Of a DNA stretch of 60,240 bases, positions 7,622 through 16,497 are shown one piece after another. The notes beneath the pieces are model-generated. The model saw only the letters and a program-made list of their open reading frames with translations, was not told the DNA's origin and did not search any database. The DNA comes from an uncultured Micrococcales bacterium (lineage in GTDB: Bacteria > Actinomycetota > Actinomycetes > Actinomycetales > Microbacteriaceae), in assembly GCA_903880095.1 (NCBI GenBank), contig CAIRNX010000042.1, positions 1 through 60,240 of the forward strand. The letters are read 5' to 3'. The translations under genes were made by a program, and so were the position numbers. Position 1 is the stretch's first letter, and the number at the start of each line of letters is the position of its first letter.

Positions 7622-8200
7622 TTATGGCTTGCCGTGCAAGACGATTTCGTCTAGCTCAAAACGAGTGCGCGGCTGAATCTCACGTTCGTATGCAGGGCCC
7701 TCAAGCTGTTCTGCCGGCGCAACCTTGCCAACGGCAACAACTACGATTGGGCGAAGGTCTTCGTCGAGTTCAAGAATCGACTTGATTGCCTCTGGAATGA
7801 AGCCACCAATCTGGTGTGCGTGAAGGCCAAGCTCGTGAGCCTGGGTGACCAGGTTGGCAACGGCGAGTCCGGCGTCGTAAGGGGCAGAGTGGTTCTCTTT
7901 GCCATCGGCGGTCAGGGTCTTGATCGAAACAACGATTAGAACCGAAGCGTTTGGTGCCCAAGCCTGGTTGAAGCCGCTCAGGCCTTCGGCTGCAACCGCG
8001 GTGTGCAATGCGTCGCCGCGCTTAAGCACCGAGAAGCGCCAAGGCTGTGAGTTGTTGGCAGATGGTGCCCAGCGCGCCGCCTCAAGAATCGAAAGCAGCT
8101 CGTGCGAGGTGACTTCGTGGTTGGTGTCGTAAGAGCGCGGGCTCCAACGGTCGGCTAGTACGGGCAAAATCTGGGCGGCGGTAATCGCGGTCTTATTCAT
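7622..8200 (-). CDS. Nitroreductase family protein
   Basis: A flavin-dependent nitroreductase-fold protein of 192 residues. The FMN-contact signature is RWSPRSYD near residue 18 and the conserved ARWAPSANNSQPWRFSVL near 42-59; AHELGLHAHQIGGF near 126 is the second typical part. Such enzymes reduce nitro, quinone or flavin substrates with NAD(P)H. A TTG four codons upstream (8212) would extend the protein, but the ATG at 8200 is taken; neither has a clear ribosome site. It is followed after 2 bases by the DedA gene on the same strand. Confidence 0.88.
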   Translation of the reverse strand: MNKTAITAAQILPVLADRWSPRSYDTNHEVTSHELLSILEAARWAPSANNSQPWRFSVLKRGDALHTAVAAEGLSGFNQAWAPNASVLIVVSIKTLTADGKENHSAPYDAGLAVANLVTQAHELGLHAHQIGGFIPEAIKSILELDEDLRPIVVVAVGKVAPAEQLEGPAYEREIQPRTRFELDEIVLHGKP

Positions 8201-8224
8201 ACTTCTATTCAACCAAACTTGTGG

Positions 8225-9259
8225 CTACAGAATTCCGCGCGCGACTTCTAGGAATCCGTCGATGTCTTCATCGGTGGTGTCCCATGAACACATCAGGCGA
8301 ACCTGCCCGGTGGCAAGGTTCCAAACATAGAAGCGGTATTGCTCCTGCAGCTTGGCCGTCTGGGCCTCGGTAAAGATTGGGAACACCGCGTTTGCCTGGG
8401 TCGGGTTCGGAATCTGCACGCCCATTGCGCGCAGGCCGGCATCGAGTTTGGCCGCCATCTTGTTGGCATGGGTGGCGTTGCGGCTCCAAAGGTCGCCCTC
8501 AACCAGCGCAATCAGCTGGGCGCTCATAAAGCGCATCTTGCTGCCGAGCTGCATCGAGGTTTTGCGCAAGAATGCGATTGAGTCGGTTAGCGCGGGGTTC
8601 AAAACGACGACCGCCTCGGCTCCCATTGCGCCAATCTTGGTGCCGCCAAAGCTGACAATGTCGACGCCAGCATCGGTGGTGAATTCGCGAAACTTCGAGC
8701 CAAGTGCGGCCGCTGCGTTTGATATGCGAGCTCCATCGAGGTGCAGGTAGAGCCCATGCTTCTTGCAGTAGTCGCTGATCGCCCTAATCTCGGCGGCCGT
8801 GTAGAGAGTGCCGAGCTCGGTGGTCTGGGTGATGCTGACAACCGAAGGCTGCGCGCGGTGCACGCTGCCGATATCAAACATCTGAGTGTCGATGATTTCG
8901 GGGGTTAGCTTGCCGTCTGGTGTTTGCACCGTCCAAAGCTTCAGCCCGGCCATCTTCTCGGGTGCGCCACCTTCGTCGGCGTTTATGTGCGCCGTTTCGG
9001 CGCAGATCACGGCCTCCCAGCGCTTGGTGCAAGCCTGCAGGGCAACAACGTTGGCGCCGGTGCCGTTAAACATCGGAAACGCTAGTGCTTGCGGGCCAAA
9101 GTGCTGCTGCATGAGCTCGTCGAGGCGAGCGGTCACGGTGTCATCGCCATAGGCGATTTCGTGTCCCTCGTTCACCGCGAGCATCGCGCTCATGATTTCT
9201 GGGTGTACGCCTGCGTAGTTGTCGCTGGCAAAACCGCGCCAGATTTTTCTTGTTGTCAT
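8225..9259 (-). CDS. Low-specificity L-threonine aldolase / beta-eliminating lyase family
   Basis: A 344-residue PLP enzyme of fold type I that cleaves threonine or allo-threonine to glycine and acetaldehyde. It opens with FASDNYAGVHPEIMSAM (the SDN-AGVHP signature), carries AHINADEGGAPEK near residue 88, LHLDGARISNAAAALG near 172, and the PLP lysine in FGGTKIGAMGAEAV near 205. Full length. The ATG overlaps the end of the DUF6421-type gene by 4 bases, so the two are coupled. Confidence 0.92.
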   Translation of the reverse strand: MTTRKIWRGFASDNYAGVHPEIMSAMLAVNEGHEIAYGDDTVTARLDELMQQHFGPQALAFPMFNGTGANVVALQACTKRWEAVICAETAHINADEGGAPEKMAGLKLWTVQTPDGKLTPEIIDTQMFDIGSVHRAQPSVVSITQTTELGTLYTAAEIRAISDYCKKHGLYLHLDGARISNAAAALGSKFREFTTDAGVDIVSFGGTKIGAMGAEAVVVLNPALTDSIAFLRKTSMQLGSKMRFMSAQLIALVEGDLWSRNATHANKMAAKLDAGLRAMGVQIPNPTQANAVFPIFTEAQTAKLQEQYRFYVWNLATGQVRLMCSWDTTDEDIDGFLEVARGIL

Positions 9260-11334
9260 GCTGTGATTCCTGCCGTTGCTGCGATTTCGGGGGCTAGTTT
9301 TTTGCGAAGAGCTTCGTAGAACACATTTAGCGGAAACTCGTCTGGGAGCACAAGGTCAACAACCTCACTCTGTTCGCCGTTTACCGGCAAAGCGTCAACG
9401 CCCTTGGCCCAGTTAGAACCAGGGTGTGGTTCAACCAAACCGGCGACAAACTCGTAGCTGGCGAGCCAGTGAGCCAGGCGGCTGCGGTCGATGCCGGTGC
9501 GATAAAGATCTTCGACCAGTTCGCAAAGCTCAACCATCGATTCGTTTAGGCGATCCCACTCAATCGATAGCGTGTTGTCTGTCCAGTGCAAAACGCCCTG
9601 CTTGTGAAGATGCGCGAAGATGATCTGGCCGCCGAGACCGTCGTAGTTGCGGTGGCGGTCGCCGGTGATCGGAAACCTGAACAGGCGATCAAACAGAATC
9701 GCCAGCCTTGCGAAGCGCGCCAAGTAAACGCCTTGGGCTTCGAGCTTTGCGGTCTCACGAAAAGTGGTTAGGTCGCATCGAAGTTCTTCGAGTGCATACA
9801 TCCAAAACGGCATGCGCTGCTTGATCATGAAAGGGTCGAAGGGTAGATCACCGTGGCTGTGTGCGCGGTCGTGAACGAGATCCCACAGCATGTAGGTCTC
9901 TTGAGTCACCGACTGGTTGGCGAGTAGATACTCGGCATCGGCCGGCAACGCCAACTTCAACAGCTCGGACGCACTTGCGGTGATTCGGCGGTAACGTGCG
10001 GCTTCGCGATCGCAGAAAATGCCACCCCAGAAGAATTTGGCGAGTTCTCGAGTCGCCACCGTCTCGGGGAACAGCACTGCGGAGTTGGTGTCGTAACCCT
10101 TGGTGAACGCGACAAACTCGATTGGCACGAAGGCAGGGTTGTTGTATTGCTTAGCTTCTAGCTCGTTGATCCAGTTTGGCCAAACGGTTCTGGCAACCAC
10201 CGCTTCGAAGTTGCGGTTCGGGTTTCCGTTTTGGGTATACATCGGAAAAACGACGAGGTTTTCGAGCTTGTCGGTGCGGTTTAGGTCTGGGCGAAACAGA
10301 AGAAGGGAATCTAAGAAATCCGGGACTCCGAAGTCGCTATCGATCCATTTTTCGATGTCTTTGATCGTTGCTTCAAGGTGTTCGCGCTGGTGTTCGAACT
10401 TCGGAATCAACGCGTTGATTGCAGACATCATCGAAATGGCGTGAGTCTTAGCCTGGGCTTTTTCGGTTTCGACCGAGCCGTCTTTTGCCTGTAGTGGGCG
10501 AATCGCTTCAACAGCACTCTCGAGGGCCAGCCAATTCTGGTCGGTGAGCGACCAGTTTGCATCTTCGGCGTCGGTGGCTGAGTCACCGGTTGCAGCAACC
10601 CAGGTAACCAGGTTGCGCCACAGGGTTAGGTGATCGAGGTCATCAATCGAGTCGTCGCCAAACAGGTCTGAGTCGGCAATGACCACCACGCGCCCGCGAC
10701 CGTGAGTTGAAACGGTTAGAAGCGCGGCGCCGGAAGGGGTTGCGGTTGCACTCGTTGCAGCGACAACAAAGGTGTTGTCGGCAACCTCAGGCGTGATCTC
10801 GAGTGCTCCGGCACGGTAAAAACAGGCCTGCCCGACACCGGCGGTTAGGTTGTGAAGAACCATCGGCATCAGATCGCCGAGAACCCAGGTGGCAACCTCT
10901 TTGTAATTCGATTGAGGGTCTTGAACCGTTACGTTTTGCACCTTGATGCCAAAGCGTTCGGCAATTACACCGGCTGAGTTTCCGTATTTCAGCTGTTCGG
11001 TTTCGGCAAAAAGAATCAGGCCGCCACCGCTTTCAACCCACGAGACCAACTCGTCAATTTCGGTAGGCGTGAACTCAGGGTCGCCCTGTTTGGTGGTGGA
11101 TTCGAATTCGTCCTTCGAAGAGTGAAGGGCGACGAAAACCTTGGAGCGCTTCAGCGCATCGGCGAGGGTTTCGGTGGTGTGAACTGCTACATCAAAGCCG
11201 TCGTTTCGCAGCACTTCGGCTGCCTTGACGTATCCTGCGTCAACCGGGTTTCCCGGGTTCATCTGCTCCGCAACCTCTGGCCTTGTGGACCATGCCGGGC
11301 GGTGCGACTCATCGAATGTGACTCGAGCGAGCAT
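9256..11334 (-). CDS. DUF6421-type protein with an N-terminal glutaminase-like/DUF4350-like domain
   Basis: A 692-residue cytosolic protein. The N-terminal 240 residues look like a class-I-amidotransferase-like Rossmann module without the catalytic triad (VESGGGLILFAETEQLKYG near 110, GRGRVVVIADSDLFGD near 225). The rest matches DUF6421 of actinobacteria as I recall it: LVHDRAHSHGDLPFDPFMIK near 510 and WMYALEELRCDL near 535. The HDRAHSHGD and EELRCD pieces could form a metal site (H-H plus E), suggesting an uncharacterised hydrolase; this is inference. The ATG at 11334 is preferred because AGGAGGT stands 5 bases before it; a TTG at 11358 lies upstream without such a site. Coupled to the threonine aldolase gene. 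Confidence 0.82.
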   Translation of the reverse strand: MLARVTFDESHRPAWSTRPEVAEQMNPGNPVDAGYVKAAEVLRNDGFDVAVHTTETLADALKRSKVFVALHSSKDEFESTTKQGDPEFTPTEIDELVSWVESGGGLILFAETEQLKYGNSAGVIAERFGIKVQNVTVQDPQSNYKEVATWVLGDLMPMVLHNLTAGVGQACFYRAGALEITPEVADNTFVVAATSATATPSGAALLTVSTHGRGRVVVIADSDLFGDDSIDDLDHLTLWRNLVTWVAATGDSATDAEDANWSLTDQNWLALESAVEAIRPLQAKDGSVETEKAQAKTHAISMMSAINALIPKFEHQREHLEATIKDIEKWIDSDFGVPDFLDSLLLFRPDLNRTDKLENLVVFPMYTQNGNPNRNFEAVVARTVWPNWINELEAKQYNNPAFVPIEFVAFTKGYDTNSAVLFPETVATRELAKFFWGGIFCDREAARYRRITASASELLKLALPADAEYLLANQSVTQETYMLWDLVHDRAHSHGDLPFDPFMIKQRMPFWMYALEELRCDLTTFRETAKLEAQGVYLARFARLAILFDRLFRFPITGDRHRNYDGLGGQIIFAHLHKQGVLHWTDNTLSIEWDRLNESMVELCELVEDLYRTGIDRSRLAHWLASYEFVAGLVEPHPGSNWAKGVDALPVNGEQSEVVDLVLPDEFPLNVFYEALRKKLAPEIAATAGITA

Positions 11335-11371
11335 GCGTACCTCCTTGTACCCCTCCAATCTATCAACTGCG

Positions 11372-11377
11372 TAGAGT
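11372..11377 (+). promoter_or_regulatory. Putative leaderless promoter (-10 TAGAGT) of the EamA exporter
   Basis: TAGAGT is followed by 7 bases and the ATG at 11385. There is no ribosome site before this ATG. It lies in the 50-base gap between two divergent genes. Confidence 0.45.
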
Positions 11378-11384
11378 GGCTTCT

Positions 11385-12260
11385 ATGTCACGTAAAGGTC
11401 TGTTGCTTTTTCTCGCCTGCGGTATCGCCTGGGGTGTTCCGTACTTCTTTATCAAGGTCGCAGCCGAAGATTTTTCACCCTCGATGATCATCCTTTCGCG
11501 CGTGCTGGTTGGCGCACTCGTGCTCACCCCGATCGCTATCAAGCGCGGCGCTTTCATGCCTGCGCTCAAGGCCTGGAAGGTCAGCTTGGCCTTTGCCCTG
11601 TTTGAGATGGCTGGGCCTTGGTGGCTGGTGACCTCGGCCGAGAAGGGACACATTTCTTCTGGACTCGCCGGGCTACTCATCGCGACCGTCCCATTCTTTG
11701 CGATGGCCTCGACCTACTACTACCTCGGTGACAAGTCGGCGGTGCACAAAAAGAACATCTTCGGTCTTGCCATCGGCTTTGTTGGCATTTTTCTGCTCGT
11801 TGGCATCGACGCCTTCACACAGAACCTTGAACTGGTTTGGGTTGGGGCTGTCATTTTGGCAGCCGTTGGTTATGCGATCGCACCGGCAATCGCTTCCAAG
11901 GAGGCGCCAAACGTTGAACGCATAGGTGTGATCGCCGTTTCAATGATCTTTGTCGCGGTGATCTATGCCGCGCCGGCTGCGCTCAACCCTTTGGCCGATG
12001 GCGTGACGACCCCGAAGTGGGAGTCTTGGGCGGCTTTGGCCGTGCTCGGTGTGGTTTGTTCGGCGATTGCCTTCGTATTGTTCTTCGACCTGATGAAAGA
12101 AATCGGTTTTTCGCGCGCCAGCCTGATCACCTATGTGAACACCGCAGTGGCCATTTTGCTCGGCGTTTTGTTTGCCAGCGAAGACTTGACGATTGGTATG
12201 TGGGTCGGGTTTCCGCTCGTGGCAATCGGCTCGTATCTAGCCAGCCGGAGGCACGCCTAA
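11385..12260 (+). CDS. EamA/DMT family exporter
   Basis: A 291-residue membrane protein with ten hydrophobic helices in two EamA halves: the first starts GLLLFLACGIAWGVPYFFIK, the second around LVWVGAVILAAVGYAIAPAIA near residue 150. The LIATVPFFAM piece near 102 and the end of the first half are typical of drug/metabolite exporters. Substrate unknown. The ATG at 11385 is chosen over an in-frame GTG three codons upstream because the -10 box overlaps that GTG. Its last 24 bases overlap the convergent glycosyltransferase-like gene. Confidence 0.9.
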   Translation: MSRKGLLLFLACGIAWGVPYFFIKVAAEDFSPSMIILSRVLVGALVLTPIAIKRGAFMPALKAWKVSLAFALFEMAGPWWLVTSAEKGHISSGLAGLLIATVPFFAMASTYYYLGDKSAVHKKNIFGLAIGFVGIFLLVGIDAFTQNLELVWVGAVILAAVGYAIAPAIASKEAPNVERIGVIAVSMIFVAVIYAAPAALNPLADGVTTPKWESWAALAVLGVVCSAIAFVLFFDLMKEIGFSRASLITYVNTAVAILLGVLFASEDLTIGMWVGFPLVAIGSYLASRRHA

Positions 12261-14432
12261 AATCTCGCGCCAGTCTGACCGCTTGCCGTAAAAGTATTCT
12301 CCGTGTCGAGCGGTAGGTAGGTTGTCGTAGCCGGCAAGCAGATCATCCAAGCCGTCGAAGGCGGCAGCGTGCCCGCCCGCTACCAACGGCGATAAATGCT
12401 CCCAACCGGGCAGCTTGATAACTGCCACCTTGGTCTCAAGGCCGGCAGCCTCGACCAACGCAGTTGAAAAAACACCAATGGCCACCTCGCTTTCGGCGAT
12501 AACTTCGAGCGAAGAACGTTCGTTTTGGATCAACTGCAAGTTCTTCGGGAGCCCCCCGATTGTGTCGGCAAACTGACGAAACTCGAGAATCGCATTGCGT
12601 GGGTGGAGTTTGAAGATTACGTTTAGCTCGCTTCGATTCTTTGCGAACTCTACGGCCACAGCGAACAAACTGAGGCCCACCATCGGCTGCGACAAAAAGA
12701 CGACATGGCCCTGCTTGTGTTCGATACGCATATCACGCACCGATTCGAACTCTTCGGTGCTACCGATATGACGCACCGTCTGCTGGCTGGCTCGCTCAAT
12801 TCCGGCTGTCCAGTACTCTCCCCAGGTGAGAATTTCGTCGGGAATGTAATCGACCTTAGGGCTACCAGGCCACGAGAATTGCAAGCTGTACTTCGAGAAA
12901 ACACCAGATTGAATTTCGGTCACCTTGAGGCCACGCTTGTGTGCGGCTGCGATAAAACTCATACGAGCCGCGTTTACCATATAAATGTGCTTAAGCTTTG
13001 GCATGCTCCTAAAAAGGCGGGCATAGCCTCGACGCTCCGCCAAGAAAGCCTCGAGTAGCTGGTAGGGAAACTTCTCGAAAGGCTCGAGAGATGCGCCACT
13101 AAGTTCAAGGATTCGCGCGGCTCGAGCGTAACGCGCGCGGTCAACGGCCTTGAGAATCAATCTCGCGTAGATTTTGGCCCATAAAGCGAACCGTCGACGG
13201 AAAAACGCTTCGAGGTCTTCGATACGAGGGCGCTCCGAAGAGCGGTCCCACTGACCTATACCGAAAATGAGCGAGCGGTCTCCGAGCAGATCACTGACCG
13301 GCCTTGAGAACTTGTCGACTCCTTCGGCGTCACGAGTGGCGAACGGCACGATGATATATTCGAGGTCGCCCAGATTATTGAAGCTGAGCTCACCAGGACG
13401 GGTCTTGCCTGGCCAGCGGTTTACCGCCGCCCAAAGAAGCTTGACCGGTGGACGACCCGAATATGTTCTTGGCCGAGCGATATTTTCAGCCTCGGGGGCC
13501 AAGTTCTTTCCGTAACGGAATGAGCCAAGGAGCACTGAGTTCAAACGAATCTGGAAAACCTCCCAGAACGAAATCCCCCGGCTACGCCAGGTAGCAAGAG
13601 ATAGATCGCGTGCAATCTTTTTGGCAGCCTCGAAAACGGCGAGGGTTTCGGTGTCCTCGTTCTCGGTGAGTCCCTTGTTTGGCTCGAGTTCGACAAGCTT
13701 TAGCCCGCGGCGGCGCGCCAATTCCATGATCGCGGGCGCCTCGGTTCCGGCAACATAAACCGTTTCGAGGCTGCGCATGCGACGGAACAATTTGGCGAGT
13801 AGTCGACGTTCGGCCAAGTACTTTGAAACCAGCCAGTTGGGAAAGTTGTTGTAAGGGTTGATTGGTGCGAGGGCCTGAAACTGCTTGGCGACTTTAGCGT
13901 AAAGAGCTTTATCGTTCTTGGAGACCATGAGTCGAGCCGCTACCCTGGCCGCGAAGCCGTAGCGCTCCCAAGCCAAGTCGCTCAAGTCAAAGATGTGTGG
14001 TCGTGGCGACACTTCATCCCAGATTCCGCTACCAAGCACGAAGGCTTCTTGACCGAGTTTTGCGATTACATCGGCGCTAGCGTCGCGCGAGCCATCGAGG
14101 CCGCGGTCATAAACCGGCACAATCAGAGCTTTTGCGGTGCGCAGGTTTGCAAACGTGGGTTCGCCCTTGAGCGGGCGGTACCGGCGAAGGCTCAACCTGC
14201 GTATCAGCAGAGAGGCTGCGTTGCGACCTTTGTAGGTTTTAAGGTGTTCAGGAACGTAGGCGCGCTCTCCCTCTGCCATAAACATGCGCGAGTTTTTGGT
14301 CATCGCCTTGAGCAAGCGTGAGCGCACGACAGGCCAGAAATAGACGTTGCCGACTCGCCACTGGACAAGCCCCTCCGCCTTTTCGGCGGCGAAGAAGGAT
14401 TCGCCGATGCGTTCTAGATCTGCTCCGCTCAC
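12237..14432 (-). CDS. Putative GT-B glycosyltransferase with an internally duplicated N-terminal domain
   Basis: A 731-residue protein at the end of the nonulosonic acid operon. The C-terminal part (about 560-731) has FKLHPRNAILEF and GVFSTALVEAAGL, the layout of the nucleotide-sugar-binding half of capsule/teichoic-type GT-B enzymes. Before it, residues about 345-530 (YIIVPFATRDAEGVDKFSRP to TEIQSGVFSKYS) match the N-terminal half of the neighbouring 452-residue protein. A second, more diverged copy of that half lies at about 100-265 (ALIVPVYDRGLDGSRDASAD to LVELEPNKGL). In this extra copy the TEIQSG motif is changed to LVELEPNKG, so it may have lost catalysis. The likely job is transfer or polymerisation of the nonulosonic acid on the cell surface; no membrane segment is seen. 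It starts by ATGA overlap with the gene before it. Confidence 0.75.
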   Translation of the reverse strand: MSGADLERIGESFFAAEKAEGLVQWRVGNVYFWPVVRSRLLKAMTKNSRMFMAEGERAYVPEHLKTYKGRNAASLLIRRLSLRRYRPLKGEPTFANLRTAKALIVPVYDRGLDGSRDASADVIAKLGQEAFVLGSGIWDEVSPRPHIFDLSDLAWERYGFAARVAARLMVSKNDKALYAKVAKQFQALAPINPYNNFPNWLVSKYLAERRLLAKLFRRMRSLETVYVAGTEAPAIMELARRRGLKLVELEPNKGLTENEDTETLAVFEAAKKIARDLSLATWRSRGISFWEVFQIRLNSVLLGSFRYGKNLAPEAENIARPRTYSGRPPVKLLWAAVNRWPGKTRPGELSFNNLGDLEYIIVPFATRDAEGVDKFSRPVSDLLGDRSLIFGIGQWDRSSERPRIEDLEAFFRRRFALWAKIYARLILKAVDRARYARAARILELSGASLEPFEKFPYQLLEAFLAERRGYARLFRSMPKLKHIYMVNAARMSFIAAAHKRGLKVTEIQSGVFSKYSLQFSWPGSPKVDYIPDEILTWGEYWTAGIERASQQTVRHIGSTEEFESVRDMRIEHKQGHVVFLSQPMVGLSLFAVAVEFAKNRSELNVIFKLHPRNAILEFRQFADTIGGLPKNLQLIQNERSSLEVIAESEVAIGVFSTALVEAAGLETKVAVIKLPGWEHLSPLVAGGHAAAFDGLDDLLAGYDNLPTARHGEYFYGKRSDWREILGVPPAG

Positions 14433-15787
14433 CGGGTATTCCTAAAGATAGAAGTTAGGTCGACGGGGTCGGCATAGTAGTAGTTTGCCCGATTGTGCAC
14501 CGTAATCTCGTCGTCCTTGGGTAGAGGCTGGCGCAGCAAATCGGCAAAATCAGTTGGCCCACTGAGCAGCTTTGCATCACCACGGTCGATGATTGGTTGA
14601 ATGTGTTCAACTCCAGGCAAGTTAAAAACACCGACTCGGCAGTTTAGGGCGAGGGCCTCAACGAGCGCCGTCGAATAAACACCTATAACTGTTTCGGCAT
14701 TCGCAATCAGCTGCAGCGCGTTGTCTGTTGCCGATAGCAGCTTTACATTTGCTGGCAGCGATAACACGCTTGAAGTTATCTCTTTAGGGTGCGGCTTGAT
14801 CGAAAACTGGAGTTCAGGGTGTCGAGCCGCCAGGTCAAGCGTTGCCTCGAGTATTCGCGCGGCTTGCTCGGGCTGTGAAATTACCAGCACGCTGCTTGGC
14901 AGCTTTGCGTTTGCCTGGCGCTTCAAGCGAGCAACCTGTGGTGGCGCGCCAATAATATGCCCCAAAGTATTTGCCGGTAGGTCGCAGTTTTCAAGCCAGT
15001 ACTTGCCCCATGCCCAGAACTCGTCGGGGACGTATGCCGGAGTCGGATCATTAGGCCAAGCCAACTCCGGATATTGCTTCGAAATGAGACCGTGCTGAAC
15101 CTCGGTTACCTTCGAATTTCGCTGTGCGCCGGCGATCAGGCTGCGGCGGTAGGCATTGGTTATAAAGACCTCTTTGACACCAGCAGCCTTGAAGTAATTG
15201 GCAAAGCCGTGCTCCTGAGAGATGAACTCCACGAGCATCCAGCGCGGAAACGCCTTGAAGCGATTGGCCTTACCGCCCGTTTCGGCTTCGATTCGGCCAA
15301 CCACTCTCGCCCAGCGCTTTTTGTGTGAGCCACCAAAAACCATTGCTGGAAGCACTCGACGGATAGCGTAACCGCGGTACTTTGAGGAATAAAGCTTCAT
15401 CATGCGTTCAAGCGAAGGGCGCCCCGTGCCGTCATCGCACACCCCAACTCCGAATACGAGCGGCTCGAAACCCGCCTCTCGCATTGCGTCGACAATCGGG
15501 TCGGTGAATTGGTCGCGCCCATTCTTGTCACGGCGAACAAAAGGAACTACAGCGTAGGCGTGCTTGCCAGGCTTTGCCAGATGGACATCGGAATCTTTGG
15601 GTTTCTCGATGTCGAATACGCTCGGCTGTTTCTCGGTGGCGCTTAGCAGCCCAAGTGATTCGCTAACCTCTCGCAGCAGGCGAGTCTTCATTGCCGGCCA
15701 AAGGTAAACACCGGCAACCTTCCAATCGGTCAGGGATTCTTCGCGTTCAATCCGCTGGAAGGTCTCCCAGACCTTCGCCAGACTCAT
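14429..15787 (-). CDS. Putative GT-B glycosyltransferase (capsule/polysialyltransferase-like)
   Basis: A 452-residue cytosolic protein, paralogue of the 731-residue neighbour. Its N-terminal 270 residues end with TEVQHGLISKQYPELAWPND and YVPDEFWAWGKYW. The C-terminal half has FSIKPHPKEITSS near 335 and GVYSTALVEALALNC near 385, the S-T-x-E pattern of CDP-glycerol/polysialyl-type transferases. It starts inside the stop of the CMP-sugar synthetase (ATGA), so it is made together with the enzyme that should supply its donor. Acceptor and linkage cannot be read from sequence. Confidence 0.78.
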   Translation of the reverse strand: MSLAKVWETFQRIEREESLTDWKVAGVYLWPAMKTRLLREVSESLGLLSATEKQPSVFDIEKPKDSDVHLAKPGKHAYAVVPFVRRDKNGRDQFTDPIVDAMREAGFEPLVFGVGVCDDGTGRPSLERMMKLYSSKYRGYAIRRVLPAMVFGGSHKKRWARVVGRIEAETGGKANRFKAFPRWMLVEFISQEHGFANYFKAAGVKEVFITNAYRRSLIAGAQRNSKVTEVQHGLISKQYPELAWPNDPTPAYVPDEFWAWGKYWLENCDLPANTLGHIIGAPPQVARLKRQANAKLPSSVLVISQPEQAARILEATLDLAARHPELQFSIKPHPKEITSSVLSLPANVKLLSATDNALQLIANAETVIGVYSTALVEALALNCRVGVFNLPGVEHIQPIIDRGDAKLLSGPTDFADLLRQPLPKDDEITVHNRANYYYADPVDLTSIFRNTR

Positions 15788-16488
15788 CTAAGGTTGGCCT
15801 TCGCCTGTTCAAAGTCGGCCTGGGTGTCGATGTCGACGCTCTCGTCGACAGTCATTACAAATGGCAGCGCGCCCATGATCGGAATCTTGCCGGTCTTTGT
15901 GAAATCGTCGTAGCAAAAAATGTAGATAGCGCCGTTTGGGCGGTAAACAGGGTCAAAAGACTGACGGTTGGCCGAGACTGCGTCAGGAAAAAGCGGCTCA
16001 AGTACGCCGGTCTCGCCAATCTTCATTGTCCAGTAAACCTTTGGCTCGAGCGGGGCCACCGAGACGATGGCGTTCGACTCTGGGTGGTCAACTAACTTTT
16101 CAAACGCGGCAAGAATATGTTTGGCAGAGCGAAGCGGTGAGGTTGGCTGCAGATACACAAACCAAGGAGCGTTGTCTTCAGAAACGATTACATCATCGCG
16201 GTCGCTGTCGAAAAGGTCGCGAATCACATCGCCAGCGGTCGCGGTGTCGTTTGCTGCATACTCGTTGCGGCGGTGAGCAACCACGTTGCCAATTGAGTTT
16301 GCGTGCTTCAAGATCTCATCGTCGTCAGAAGAAACCACGACCATGTCTACAACACCCGAGTCGAACGCAGCCTTGGCGGCACGCTCGATCATGGTGAGCC
16401 CGCCCAGCTTCATTAAGTTTTTGCCGGGAAGTCCCTTAGAGCCACCCCGTGCTGGTATTACCGCCAAAACTGGCTTGCCTCGAAACAC
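15784..16488 (-). CDS. legF: CMP-nonulosonate (acylneuraminate/legionaminate) cytidylyltransferase
   Basis: A 234-residue cytosolic enzyme that activates the finished nonulosonic acid with CTP. The family mark is VIPARGGSKGLPGKNLMKLGG at residues 10-30; QPTSPLRSAKHI near 130 and the RPNGAIYIF stretch near 195 are also typical. LegF, NeuA and PtmB share these, and the substrate is inferred from the operon. The GTG start has a strong AGGGGGT before it. It lies 9 bases behind the CBS-nucleotidyltransferase gene and overlaps the following glycosyltransferase gene. Confidence 0.9.
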   Translation of the reverse strand: MFRGKPVLAVIPARGGSKGLPGKNLMKLGGLTMIERAAKAAFDSGVVDMVVVSSDDDEILKHANSIGNVVAHRRNEYAANDTATAGDVIRDLFDSDRDDVIVSEDNAPWFVYLQPTSPLRSAKHILAAFEKLVDHPESNAIVSVAPLEPKVYWTMKIGETGVLEPLFPDAVSANRQSFDPVYRPNGAIYIFCYDDFTKTGKIPIMGALPFVMTVDESVDIDTQADFEQAKANLR

Positions 16489-16497
16489 GAATACCCC

